This document shows positions 22,851 to 35,300 of a stretch of DNA of 64,000 bases, piece by piece. The stretch's first letter is position 1. Each line of letters begins with the position of its first letter. Made by a program: the position numbers and the translations under genes. Location of the stretch: positions 1,284,524 to 1,348,523 of the forward strand of contig NW_025064887.1 in assembly GCF_019112545.1 (NCBI RefSeq), written 5' to 3'. Source of the stretch: Guyanagaster necrorhizus. Taxonomy: Eukaryota; Basidiomycota; Agaricomycetes; Agaricales; Physalacriaceae. Under the pieces are notes generated by a model that saw only the letters and a program-made list of their open reading frames with translations, was not told the origin of the DNA and ran no database searches.

Positions 22851-23417
22851 TTACACCACCTGACCTGCATCAATCTACCGCTGCTGCGTGGTTTGCGTGA
22901 TGGGTTCTTGGACGCCACTTAAAATTCACGGAATGTGTAGTCGGACCGTCTGGCAAAACTGTACAGTGTTCAATACCATTCAGATGTTCGGTGTATCGAG
23001 GAAGACTCGCCCGATCGGTATTCAAAGTCCGAAAGGATAAAATCTCGACCGGCTGCTAATGGGCAAGAAACGGTCACAGGAGGAATAATGCAATCGCCTC
23101 ATGACGTCATGTCTCCTACTTGGCTTCTTCCTCAAAGGTGAGCAAGCCTTTCAGTGTGTCTGAGATATTTGGTTGAGACATATCTGGACACAGCGATGAA
23201 TATAACAGGTTGAATCCGGTGTAGATGGTCTTCAATTAGTATGAAGAAAACAGGTCGAACAGACTACTGGTGAAGAGCTATTGCGGAACAACAGTGCAAC
23301 CATGCGGAAAAGTTCATTCTCAGAGTCCAAAGTAATGGATACATGGGGGATACAATGCAAGAATACAAAATATTGATAATATAGTTATGTACTAGCTCAC
23401 GGAAAGAAATTTGATGG

Positions 23418-24063
23418 TCAGATACTGAAGACCTTTCTCATCCTCCGTGTCGCTCTAAAAACACCAAAGCTGACACGGAGTTGTATCCAGTACCATCCCC
23501 TCTGAACATGTAGCAGTGGGTCGTTTTGTCTTGTATTGCTCTTCTTCTGCAACTTCTTCATTCAACTCTGGTCGATCGACCAGAGGTATCTCAAACTCTT
23601 TCACTGTCGAATACAGGGACGCACAACCCCACTTAATTGAACGAACGACGTCCTTCAAGCTGTTCCATTCCCACCCTTCCTTGATATCGTCGGAAGGAGG
23701 GCGGACTATAAACGGGGAGAGATATTGAGGCATGTTGCTTGTAAACGATGTTCGTCTACGCGCGTTAACTGCGAATGGACTGAAGTAGTCCACTTGATTG
23801 TCGTTGTCATTGTCGTCGCCGCGAGTGGATGAGCGGCCGGATTTCCGGTGCGGCCATACATTGTAAATAGCCATGGGTGAATCGGACGAGGATGTCGGTG
23901 CGTAAGACGATGACAGAACAGGAAAATAACGATAGTCTGGGTCATGTATATTGCCTTTGCAGTCGACGTAGATGTGCGTCGGATACTTATTGGCAGTAGA
24001 AAGATATGAGGGATCAAGGATATGAGAAGTCTCTGAGCACTTGGTTCTGGTAAGCTGATGCAT
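23418..24063 (-). pseudogene. uncharacterised HDPDYR-motif protein, copy 1, frameshifted end
   Basis: From ATG 24061-24063 the frame reads MHQ, then ILDPSYLSTANKYPTHIYVD, CKGNIHDPDYRYFPVLSSS, a Ser-rich part, and an acidic C-terminal part ending in PTATCSEGM. It aligns along its length with the plus-strand gene at 29861. Near 23475-23490 the frame slips: the ORF stops at 23455, while the paralogue's ending (VSFGVFRA-RRMR) continues in another frame to TGA at 23418-23420. One or two missing bases explain this. Agaricomycete genomes carry similar short proteins of unknown role. The truncated C-terminus suggests this is the decaying copy. Confidence 0.6.
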
Positions 24064-26633
24064 GATGTGGTATTGGATAGTTCTTCGAATAGTTCTTCTC
24101 GGTCTTATAGGATTTTGACGTCGTGTCTGAGCCAGAATCACGAGACTCCCAGACCTTCTCTTCACAGCTGCGGACTCGGAAGTTTCTCTTCGCAGTCCCT
24201 CACAGACCAAGTCTCTCCCTCTTATTCACTGTACCTGTTGCGGTGTCGCCAATATTCCCAGGTCAGGAAGTCTATCATCAGGCCAACCAATAGAAGACAA
24301 CTTGAGCTCGAATTCTATGCCCCTTGTAACTAGAACTCTCCGTGCGTTATCTGCTGCGGCTCTCCTAACCAGCCTTGTGTCAAACTGAACTGAACCTGGA
24401 AATAACGGCTGAATCCCGTTCACGGCTTAGTTAGTAGCACATACACTGCCATTCAAAGGACTGGTGCTTCTCCCTATTTCCTGCCAAGAAAACTTTCAGT
24501 GTCCCCCTCTTAGCTTCTTGGGTAAATATGTTTCCTTGCCCGCCTGAAGGACAAAGCATTCTTCGGACGAACCAGCTGCTCTCTTCCATTGAATACTGCG
24601 AGGTAGCGAAGGTAACTTTCTCAGCTTCAAGGTTTAGGACACCTATCACAACCGACCGCACTTGAGCCGTCCTATCCCTACAAATGACCAGTTTGGGAAT
24701 GTCGCCTGATCCCAGCTCAAGTCCAGAGATCCTCCCATTCGGACTTGGATGGCAAGTGTGTTCCCTTACCATGGATTTAATTCTAACTCATCGAACACAA
24801 GAAGGGTCGTCGGGTATTTTCCAACTTCCTTCGAGCATCCAACGGAAATGGGTGGGGTTTGCGGCAATGGATCCACCGGGCTGATCTCAAATTCTGGGAC
24901 AGTGCTCCACTTGATGAGTCTGCCGAGCCTGTTCAGATGGCGAAATCACACGGCACGCAAAAACTGAAGGCTCCCAAGATGAAACAATATAGTGTAGACC
25001 CGGCTACGCACAAGGCGATACAGGAAGACTCACAAATTTCAGGATCACTACTAAGACGTTTAAGTTTGATGGCGAGTTTCTATGTGGTTTTTGCAGGAGC
25101 AACTAATTATTTGATGGTAGGTAAAACAAGATCGTAAGACCAGGCTCACCATTTCGCCGTCATTTGGACGCATATATGCGCTCAAATTCTTCTTGGAAAC
25201 CTTTTTTGTCTCGCTTCTGAGAAACGGTCAGATGTCCCAGATAAACGTTTACGTGTATTTTACTATCTACACCGTATATATGCGTCATCCTACTGATTGT
25301 CAAGACCAAGGCAGCCGCCACCTTATCGACACCCAATTGGATGCCTGCATTTCCTTGACCTATAGTACTGCTCCATCCTCGCGTGCAAATGTAGCTTTGC
25401 ATATAGAACAGAACGGGAAAAAGTGTGGAACGGAAGCCTCTATCTGAATTTCTTGCAGTCCCGTCCTGTCAACTCGGCCGCCAAGCTACATGATTTTATT
25501 TGTGGGAAAGCCGCAACACCAAACGTTGTCTACGCCCGGCAGAAAACTCTTTTTTTGCTCCCGAACAGTCGCGGTGCAAGAAACTACTAGGTTACTGACA
25601 TGTTTTTTTTAATCCATGACGATGATCATAGACGTCGACTAACTAAACAATGAATGAATTCGCGATGATCGCCATGCCACTAAAAGAAAAGTCACGATTG
25701 GATTTGGTAAATTGGTCTGCTAGGCGACAAAATGCATTCACATGCCACGTCTTTAATCCAACCGCGTATCAGGTCAGTTCGCTTGTATCGCGCGTGCTAT
25801 ATGTAATGTGCAGTTAAAACGAATTTTAGTGCGTTGCTTCATTATTCCCCGGTTGTCGGCAAATAGTTAAAGTGCCGTGACTTCGTTCTGTCCTTGACAC
25901 TCCTTCTCTCTCTTCTCACTGTTGTTCGTTCCGTCCTATTCCCAACGCCAGGGAACTAGAAAGGTTTGTCATGCCTTTTCAGACTAGAGCTCTTCATCTA
26001 TTGACTGCTTGCATAGATGCGCTGGAAGAGATACGGGTTCCACTAGAAACTCATACGGTACTATATCAGCCCACAGAGTGACGCCCATTTAGACGCGAAA
26101 CTCGCCACGTTTCTTGGTGTTTCCTGCCCACCCGGCTGTCGGTCAATAATCAACTCGCCGGGGTGCTCCCAAGAGTTGGGTAGCTGTCTTCCTTAGCACA
26201 TGCTCGAGATGTTCTATCCGTTCCGATCGCTATGGATGGCTTTTCAACCCAAGAGACAGAAGGTATGCCTTATCGTACGCTGCTGAGATAGACGTTGGAA
26301 CCGGTGACAGTTGGTTACCGCTAAGAGAAACATGCATGACCTTCATTTCATCCCATTGGGGGAGCAAAACTTTAACAACTCTACGGCCCATTGATGGAGC
26401 GGAATCGGAAGGTATCCTTCTTACAAGCCTCCTGCCGCGTCTTTCGGGTGAGCCCTCCATCGAACATCAGGATTGGATATCGATTCCGATTTTTTAACTT
26501 TGTCCTGGAGTAAGTATGACGAGCAGGCGCCTGTCTTCCACGCACCGTCTACGACGGACGAACCGGCTCAATGATGCTTCTCGTAGGAGGGTGTCGGACC
26601 TCTCTGTGCTCCGACGAATCAGAGCCTGGCAAT

Positions 26634-26731
26634 CGCACATATCATCCGTTTATATCCGTCTCTTTTATGATGGCCGTATCCTCCCAAAGGCTCACTGCAA
26701 CATGATCCCACCGAGAAGCCCGCAACCGAGG
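26634..26731. repeat. dispersed repeat copy 1
   Basis: Matches 47331-47427 in the same orientation with moderate divergence. Shared strings include ATCCGTCTCTT, ATGAT, CCTCCCAAA/CCTTCCAAAA, and CGAGAAGC-CGCAA-CGA. No coding potential is evident, so it is probably an old transposable-element fragment. Confidence 0.5.
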
Positions 26732-29700
26732 AAACTTCTTCCCATGTGTCCTTCGGAAGGGGGCGAGCAGGAGGGGGATCAACCCATTGCAACATCATCC
26801 TCTCGTAATGGTCAACTCCATAAGAGCCACGGATTTTCAAGATCGGCGCGCGCCCCCCGACCTATTTTCGCATCATTTATAATCATCCTCCTCTCAAAGG
26901 GGCTTTGTCATTCTGACTCGAACAAAGCTCAGTCATCCCCAATGAATTAGATCTCCCCCCCCCCTCCGGCCCCTCCTCGTCGAATCATCTCGGAACCCGA
27001 TTCCGTACACGTTGAAAACTTTAAAACCTATAGCCAGCCGGGATTTCCCGCCAGGTCCGGAGTCACGACAATCAGGTCCACCTCCCATCCTTGACAGGGC
27101 GCGCTGACGCGTTTCAAAGCGCGTACGGCCGAAATACGAAAACGTTCGGCCTAGGATGTTCCCGCGTTCATTGTCATACCCTCTTGTAGGCTAGGCCAGC
27201 TGTTGGTGGGTTTTCTATGTCGTTTGCGATACAAGTCTCGCTATGTCCCAGAAGGAGCTGAAGCCTAAAACAAAGTCCTTAGAAGATGAGTGCCTTGAGT
27301 TTTGAAACATATCGTGGTGCCTTGCTTGTTAAGTTAGGCTTACTAGATGATTCATAACGACGTCATCAGCAGAGGTTGTTAGTAACGAAAAAGCCAGTTC
27401 TGATCTAATTGAAATCTCAGGTTTCAGAAAGCTATGTGGGTAGCGCTAACCCTGCGAAGGAGCCACTTGAACGAGGAGGGACTCGGATTCGAACCGAGCC
27501 ACATACGCGCGCGGCTTTTGTCTATGGCCCCACAACATGCGGTCTCACATTCAATTCTGCTACGGATTTCGTATTTCGTGATACATGAGTCTTTCGAGCC
27601 TTTGTGATATGAATTCACGCACTGCGAGCCTTTGTACCATTATCGGCTGATCGATCACACTCAAGGCTCTGCTGTTACTCGGTGATCGATCCGTGTCGTG
27701 TCGTGGAATGCGAGGAGGCTGACCGGCCGAACAAAGGCTTCCTTTCGTGTTGGAACGGGGACAGAGAGATGATAAGAAGTGGTGTGGAATTGATGAGCGC
27801 CTTATACAACGTTGAAGACTCGAATGAAATTCCGCTGTAGCCAAGGCTGTGTGTGTCTTTGCAACATTGGCTGTATGACGTAGCTGTTAAAGGTACCACG
27901 CCACGGCGTCGGGTCATCGTGATTACGATGCAAGGCTTTCCCGGCGGTTAGATAACGATCGCCCCGCTTTGAGATAAGAATAGTGATCTCAGAATAAAGT
28001 GAACATGAGGATCCTCGATGCATACACGATGGGGATGGGGGGTAACCATTTCGCTCGAGAACGGACCGAACACTGAAATGGATGATAATTCGCGCCAGCC
28101 TCGCTGCTCAGAACCATCACATGACGGTCTCATCGTCACCACCACACCTCTTGGGTGTGCAAGGCTGCGAACGGATCCTGTTATCGCTTTATCGTGCAGT
28201 ATCCGCATGTCATCAGGCTTGGTTCGTCAAGCTCCGGAGGCGGTGAATGGCGCAGCAATGCACCCAATACAACCTTCTCCTCCCCTCCAGGCGTTATCAG
28301 CTGCCATCCATCCCACGTTTAGAACATTCCAGAAACGAGGCAGTTTATCGAATGGACACCTGGCTGGAGACAGTTGTTCATTCAAGCCTCATCTCTTGTG
28401 CATGTTCTAATCAGGTGAATCCGGATCGCTATCGACGTTCTCATATTGAGAATCCTTTGGAATTTCCCCTTTTCAATCCAATAGATGGATCCCAAGGCGA
28501 TAAGATGTACTTCCGATGGCACGATGGGTTTGTATGCACGGTTATCTGCGGATGGTGTGCTATTGATACGAAATGCAAGTGTTTGTCGAAAGATTTCCAC
28601 TCTGCCCCGCTGCGTTCATTTCCGTATGCGTTGAACCTTTCCCTGGTGTTATATCGTATCCCTCTCAGCGAGATTTGCACGGGCCGGTTGCACTCAAGCC
28701 ATACAGTGACGCGCACGGGAGAGGGGAAGCTCATTTCCGAAATATACTTGTTCTGGAATATGGTATGGTCGTCTCCGGTCATGGTTCACCCTCTTCTGCG
28801 CCACTCGTGCGAATAATTGCCCTTGGTCGCTCGTCTCCATTCCGTAGGGCCCTCTTCTTCGGGTGTCAGGAAATTGCTGTTCTAAGGGTTGCAGTTCGCA
28901 AGGCGTTCATTTCCGCGCATTTACTCTGAATGTGTAGTACTAGCCCACAGATGCAGCAACCTGGGTGGCATATGACTGACTACCTCCCTCCCTACACACA
29001 CCTTTGACCCTCGCGCCCCAAGTCGGACATCCACGGTCTTTCCACAGGTATCAAAGGATATTGCATTCACATGCTCTGCTGTAGATGGTAATTTGTGGGG
29101 AGGAGACATGTATTGATGCCAAAATTACTCGAGCTCATCCAGGGCTGATGCGAACCGGGGCTGCCTACCTACTTATCATCTACTAATGATCTATATCGTT
29201 CTGTCTCTACGGTGATACCTGACGTAGACCTCTCCAGGTGGTGCGGCGAATTCCCGGAATGGAAAGTTGGAGATTCCGAGCAGACGGAAAATTGAGCCAA
29301 CAAAATCGCATTTCTCGGACATGTTCAAGGGAAAGGAGGAGAAGGGGACAAATTCATTCCGAGCAGCTCACGGTGAGCCTCCGAGAATGCAAATAAATAG
29401 CTGTTTTAATTATAAGACATGGGAGGCCGTGAAGGGCGTCCGGAATGGACATGGTCCAAGGTCGGGAGAAATATAGGGGCGATATAGCTGGAGGCCCTCG
29501 GAAAGGCTGGTACCGCGGTTATGCTTGGTATAATAGGCGCTTTCTGGGAGCACGGATGATATGATAAGATGCATGATTGAGCAAGTTCCAAATTGTGAGT
29601 CAGGCCGGTGATGAGTCATGCAGAAGCCAGGTTCGGCAAGCATGAGGCAGACACGAGTCGTCGATAATCGGAAAGATGTCTTAGCACGAACCAGCTCGGC

Positions 29701-29795
29701 TCGCGGATAACGGAGATAGATTACGCGATTGGTTACACAGCAGATGGTGTATGACTCCGGCTCAACCGCAGACACTCTCTCCTTCATCCCTTTTC

Positions 29796-29804
29796 TATAT
29801 AAAA
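29796..29804 (+). promoter_or_regulatory. TATA box of the HDPDYR gene
   Basis: TATATAAAA lies about 60 bp upstream of the ATG at 29861, followed by a pyrimidine-rich leader. No equivalent perfect TATA was seen upstream of the other copy at 24063. Confidence 0.55.
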
Positions 29805-29860
29805 GTCCGGTTACATTTCCCCCTGATGCCCCCAACCGCTGTCCCCCGACTTTTATCGAC

Positions 29861-30550
29861 ATGCACCAGTCTGCAAAGCGTGCAGAGGCTTCCCGCCTCC
29901 TCGATCCCTCCTACTATTCCACCACACACAACTACCAGCCCCGCGTCTACATAGACCGCAAGGGCAACATGCACGATCCAGACTACCGCCACTTCCCCGT
30001 CCTCTCATCGTCCCCCTCATCCAGCTCGTCGTCCAACTCACCTCTATCCCGCCGCAATGTTCGGCCCCACTGGGAATCCGGCTACACCTACGAGTCTGCC
30101 ATTCCCGACGACGACGAAGACCTCCAGGGGGACTACTATGATCCTTTCACCAATCACGGTCTCAGGCGCTCGTCTTCCCTTACCCGTCCCACCACCCCAT
30201 ACTACCCCTCCTCCTCACCCGTATCAGACTTTGAGTCGCCCTTTGACGATCTCGAGGAGAAGCAATGCAGTGTCATGAAGAAGGCCTTCCGTCCGCGCAA
30301 GTGTCGCGAGAAGCGCCGCGCGTCATTGGACTCTACGGTGGAAGAGTCCTACTACTACGCCGAGGCGCCCGAGGTCGTTCCAGAGTTGGAAGCAGACGAA
30401 GAAGATGAGGAGCAGCGCCACGAGAAGGAGGAGCGTCCCGCTCCCACATGCGCAGAGGCGATGAAGAGGCAGTGGCAGTCGATATCGCTCACAGTCAGCT
30501 TTGGTGTTTTCAGAGCAAGGCGGAGGATGAGGAGGGTTCTCAGCGGTTGA
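29861..30550 (+). CDS. uncharacterised HDPDYR-motif protein, copy 2
   Basis: A single exon of 229 codons. The N-terminus (SRLLDPSYYSTTHNYQPRVY, then DRKGNMHDPDYRHFPVLSSS) is the conserved part. It is followed by a Ser/Pro-rich centre, an acidic Glu-rich stretch, CAEAMKRQWQSISLTVSFGV, and a basic end (RARRRMRRVLSG). No catalytic motif, signal peptide or membrane segment is visible. A close TATA box and an intact frame suggest this is the functional member of the pair. The mirrored copy at 24063-23418 has a frameshift in the same C-terminal region. The family is recognisable in mushroom-forming fungi by the HDPDYR block, but its function is not known to me. Confidence 0.75.
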   Translation: MHQSAKRAEASRLLDPSYYSTTHNYQPRVYIDRKGNMHDPDYRHFPVLSSSPSSSSSSNSPLSRRNVRPHWESGYTYESAIPDDDEDLQGDYYDPFTNHGLRRSSSLTRPTTPYYPSSSPVSDFESPFDDLEEKQCSVMKKAFRPRKCREKRRASLDSTVEESYYYAEAPEVVPELEADEEDEEQRHEKEERPAPTCAEAMKRQWQSISLTVSFGVFRARRRMRRVLSG

Positions 30551-31948
30551 ATTTTGAACTTTGCGCTGAGTTTCCCCTCCCCTCTTTTTTTTCCCCCTTT
30601 GTTCCCATCATACCCCGCATCGTCTGTACACCTTCGCATCACATCGCATTGCAATATCTGTATCATTTACCTTTCGCACTTTCGATACCTTTTTGTTTTC
30701 CCATTCCATGCACACACGGTTATATTTTTCATACGTGTATCCTTACCTTTACATGCACCGAGACTTGAATGACATTATTGATTCAACATTACCCACTGGC
30801 GTGATCTCAACAACTTATAATTAGCATCATTACCAACTCCCAATTATGACTCACGGTATACCCGTTTGTCCCGATATGTCCCATGCGTTCCCCCGTGTCG
30901 TCATACGACACGTATTCCCTAATTTAGTCCTTCGCTCATAAGTCCATAGTGCGACACTTGCGCGTTCAATCGGCAGAATTATACGTGGCGCGGATGTATT
31001 GTGTTCTTCGACGAAGTAACCCCTTCTGTACGCAGTGCGGAGAATTGGCGTCTACAGTAAGTATACACGCAACACTGATATGGCCCTTCTACTCACTCGC
31101 GTCAAAGCAAACTTGGCAAGGCCTTCATGTTATTGTTGGAAGCGATCGACCCCCGTAGACTTGCCAATCGCGTATCATCGTGTCCCCTACATATATTGGG
31201 AGAATCGTAGCCATGTTTGCCCAGATACTGTGTCAATAAATTTGTCAACAACCAGGAACAATTGTGCACCCTTAATACATCGAGCCAACTTACACTCATT
31301 TTCACGATGACTCCCCAACTTGCTATAATTATTCTTCTTCCAACAAGATGGCTTTTGAGGCAAAACGAACAAGACCGTGCCAGTCTTAGTCTGGCCTCGA
31401 TTTCAACTCAGAAACGATGTGCCGCTAAGACTCGCTTTGCAATGCACGTTCAGCATATAAAATCCATGCCAAGATATTGTTTCTGCGCGGCATAACGAAA
31501 CGGCATGAGTCCTAGAATAGTGAAATGCTCATTCAATCTGCACGATGCTTCCTGCACGTTGCTGGGCCTGACTGCACATTTCGGGGTGCATCTATGCATG
31601 CGGAGTGCCTTACTCGATACCGCAAATCACTATGAAACCGAACTGTGTGTGAAGCCTCCCTAACATTTGAGTTTAGAGGTTGGCCACGCTCTGCGGATCC
31701 AATGATGTTGTTGCAAACGCCACGGGAATCGCGCAGTGGCGGCATCGATATTGATACTCATGTGCCTCCAGAATGAACACAAGAAAAGGAATACGCATGT
31801 ATTGAAGGCCCGAAAAGTGGTTCGAGCTGGAAAGACATTTCATAGCATATAGTCACTTGGTTGATCCGCACCATTTAGTACATGTCGGAAAGAGGAGGCG
31901 ATATCCGACCCTCGAAATCCTCCTCGTGGGCCTTCCGGAGACACGGGG
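30551..31948. other. intergenic within the right arm
   Basis: T-rich 3' region after the HDPDYR gene, then short frames without recognisable similarity. Confidence 0.4.
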
Positions 31949-32326
31949 CTACCTTTTCCTAGCGGGTCGTACCCTTTTTGTCCAAGAAATCAGTCCGGCC
32001 CGTGAGCGGACACCCGACAAATGTGACCAAATGAGTTCAATAGCATCGGGAGTTTTCGCAGGACGGAATGGAGAGACTGGCGAATCCGGCAAGTCCCGAG
32101 ACATACTAGTGAACGTTCGATTTCTCGTAGACATGATAACACCGGAGGGCGCGTGATCGAGACTAAATCTGAGCTCATCCTCGATATCAAGCCACGAACC
32201 AGGTGCACCAGGGACTCGCAGCAGTTGCGAGTCGGGACGAGGCGGCGGATCGAGGTAAGATAACACAGAGTGTGATAGAGATGTTGATGTCCGATTCGGG
32301 CTATGGTATCGAGATGAAGGCGACAT
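31949..32326 (-). CDS. hypothetical protein, duplicated family A, copy 2
   Basis: A 125-codon minus frame whose first 65 residues match the plus-strand frame at 22260 (RPDSQ, DIEDELRFSLD, SGVI). The upstream sequence AGTTAATTATC also matches. The end (RVRPARKR) is unlike copy 1, so either the boundary of the real exon or a frameshift lies near 32100. No known domain. Confidence 0.35.
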   Translation of the reverse strand: MSPSSRYHSPNRTSTSLSHSVLSYLDPPPRPDSQLLRVPGAPGSWLDIEDELRFSLDHAPSGVIMSTRNRTFTSMSRDLPDSPVSPFRPAKTPDAIELIWSHLSGVRSRAGLISWTKRVRPARKR

Positions 32327-35300
32327 GCTGATAATTAACTACGTCAAGCGACGTCGAATATGCTTGTGTCTTTCGGTACCGTTGTGCGTCCCAGAAGAGC
32401 GCTACTTAGTGCGTGGGGTACGGTGTTCGAGAACTTTCTTCCTAGTCATATGAATTAGTCGACCTCGATGCAATCAATATACATGAGGATGGGCCATATC
32501 ACATGTGGATGTATCACAGATGTTAGCTCTTCTCCTAGCAGCGGCGGCGGGGGTACCGTCGGATCTCGTTGCGCCTTCCCAAGGGGACCTGAGTGGGCTT
32601 TCACATGCCTCGTTACCGTCTCCAGAATAGGCGGATTGGACACAGAAATAAAGTAGCAGGCGCTCGCCGCCGAGTCTGGTAAATCATATGAATCATTCCA
32701 TAATCGGCGACGCTACGCTGATAATATGGAAGGGAAGCCTACTGAATGCGCATAACACGGCGCACTTGATTTCCGATGCCAGAGTTGATGTATGCAAGGT
32801 CGAAACTTCGAAGCGAGAGTCCCTCGAGCCGCCGATGCTCCACAGTTGGCTAATCAAGAGATCCAGACGGAAAGTGTCGCGCATGTGACATACAGAATCA
32901 ATCTCGTCATAGCAAACGACGTTGAAAGGCGCCGAAGGACAGTGGCAGGCGCCTACCACCGGGCCTCTGGTAATTACATGACCTGGTCCCTACGCCCATG
33001 ATCAGTATTATATGGAAAAGAAGCCAGAGCTTGATTCCCGGCGTCAAACCTGGACTTTGAAGTGAACACCCTTTTTGGTTACCGATGCTCACGGCAGGGT
33101 CAAGAAGCACATTCGTGTACAAATGAATCCACAGTGAACGAGGTGAAGGCATGTTCATCAACCGTGCTAAGTTAGCCGACAGATGGGCTGAACATATTCT
33201 ATGCGTGCTTCTCGGGTACCAAAGGGCACACGATAGATGACCGGTGGGAAATTACGGCACTTTTATGGGTAGCTGGGAAGATGAAGGTAGTGGTGGTGGT
33301 GGTGTGATTCGTCCGAACCGCGCGGCAGATCTTGGTATGATGTCGGAGGATGGGTTATTTCCGCACTCATCGAGGGAGCGAGAAGTGGTTGGAAGCTTCA
33401 AGAAACTTTTCCAAGGCTACCACTGCAAGCGATGTGGGCCGTGATGGATGTTAGATATCGTCGTTGCGATCATGCTGCATGCTGTCTTGCACGGAACTCA
33501 TGGACACTACAGCTCCCAATCAGGGTGACGAATGAACATACCATGGTTTACCATCGCAATGCGGATCCCAGGCCGCTAAGGCTGTAATCATACCTTCCAG
33601 AATGATCTGTAGGCCTGGACGATTAAGTCGGGCTGGATCATGCTAAGTGATAAAAGAACACGTACCGTGTATGATGTCAACCCCATAGATAGATCAGTCA
33701 AGAAGCGGTGCAGTAGTGATATGCCGATAATGCTGAAATTCATTTTACATGCAGGGTTACACTGCCTGATCGTGTTATCGAACACGGTGCGGAGCTGTAA
33801 GATGCACAGTAGGAGTAGTAGTTATCCAGTAGACAACGCCTACCATTCACTACGTTGAATATGCGTCATATTCTGTGTCATAACGATCCTCATGAAGGCA
33901 AACAAGACACCGAAAACGTTGCCTATGGTTATTACCAATGTTGTTGTGAACACTGTCGTCGTGAGTAGGCCGAGAATCTTGAAGACAAGCACTAAGTCAG
34001 CCGAGATAAGTTGAAGGTGGATCGTTAGAGATGCAGAGTACATCGTAACACAATACAGACTGCAGAAAAAGTAAGGATCCTGCATATGTGCGCCTAGATC
34101 GACTTAAAGACTCACATAATTCCAAATGAAGCCCGCCCGTGTCGTCAGAGAAGACACTGACGCATTCCGTGATATCCTGGTAGACTATGGTCAGGTTTGC
34201 GGCAGGACAGGAACGATACTTCCCGTCTAGAAGACCATTGCGCGCAAGAAGCAGCAGCGCACATAGATGCCAGTCATTGGATGGGGACTCCCCACTTGAG
34301 CTGTACCTATGCGTGTCATGGAACTGTTACCAGAACAAAGTCAAAACAGCACATGTAGTTATATAAACCGAAGGCGCTCACTGATCCTATCTCAAACACG
34401 TCCGACTTTGCAGGGCCGTGAAGAGCGGTGAAACTTTAGTAAGGACAGCCCTACCATAGCACGAATAGCCCTACGTCGATATTGGTTAATCCAGATTGTG
34501 TTCCAACCGTATAGCAGTTTCGACACTAAAAAAACAGTCCCATGAGATGATTGCCGGTCGTCCAGGCGGTTAAATGAATAGAATAGGCGATAGAACGATG
34601 ATAGGCAGGAAGCTGGACGTGATACGAAAGGCATGCAACTAGCAGTCAGCTCGACGCTGTTCATGCTCAACGAACACAAAGTACGCTTATAAGCTCTCGA
34701 GGTCATGACCGTTCAGTATGAACCTGTCAGTGTATTTGTCGATGCTTGGCTTGTAGATGTGGGGCTAAATTTAGATGCTGCAACTGGCCCTCAATGAATT
34801 TGAACAGCGAGGGCGAACATTTGAATGCCGAAGAAAATTTGTAATAATTCCTGAGATGTTAGTCAGCTCTATATACAAACTAACTCCACGATTGTTCAGT
34901 AGTTCACGAGTAATGGGCCGGCACTGGGACCACCCCTTCATTCGAAGAAACGAGAAAATATCCGAGGATAGGTAAGAGGTGACACCTCAAACGGCTTCTA
35001 CTTTCTTTCTATGTCCTATAATCCCTTGACAGTGGAAAGTTCGTGCTTTGGATACCTGCGTATCGCCATAAGTAAAATGTTCACTATCGTCATTAAACGA
35101 GGACCGAGGTGCGTGCACATGAATACCATGGGGACGCGGTATGCGACCCTCCGGATCCCTTGAGCGTAGAATTTCGTCCGAAGGTTCTAGTGTTGAAAAT
35201 TCACGATGCAGGGGGAAATCGCGTTTATCAGGACATTCAGTCATCATTGTCGGGGGGCGAAAAGACTAGGGGAATTTAACGAAGGATGATTATTACTACG

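Larger units (their letters stand above)
21340..24063. repeat. left arm of a diverged inverted duplication
   Basis: Several blocks match the reverse complement of 29861-33440 in the mirrored order. About 21440-21510 pairs with 33325-33390 (shared CGCTCCCTCGA-GAGT core). About 21810-21860 pairs with 33040-33090 (GAGCATCGGTAAC-AAAA and GGTTTGACGCC). About 21940-21960 pairs with 32960-32985 (TTACCAGAGGCCCGGT). 22260-22500 pairs with 32326-32100. The gene at 24063-23418 pairs with 29861-30550. Divergence and indels are considerable, so the event is old. Confidence 0.7.
24064..29860. other. 5.8-kb gene-poor core between inverted arms
   Basis: No protein recognised in six frames. Minus frames in 24431-25137 may be a decayed relative of the 19.6-20.0 kb frame. 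A dispersed repeat lies at 26634-26731. A tRNA T-arm-like string occurs near 27479-27500 without a complete cloverleaf. The last 100 bp include the promoter of the 29861 gene. Confidence 0.4.
29861..33440. repeat. right arm of the inverted duplication
   Basis: Mirror partner of 21340-24063, see that entry for the matching blocks. The order of blocks is reversed and complemented. The pairs give midpoints between about 27.0 and 27.4 kb, so the arms have gained or lost a few hundred bases since duplication. Confidence 0.7.

Noticed and set aside
27440..27540. Minus-strand tRNA-like T-arm (CTCGG-TTCGAAT-CCGAG)
   Set aside because: No acceptor stem partner, D-arm or anticodon arm could be built at the right distance. 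A covariance-model search would decide.
33840..34706. Hydrophobic minus frames that might be a seven-TM mushroom protein
   Set aside because: Fragments cannot be joined into a consistent gene; kept only as a low-confidence remark.
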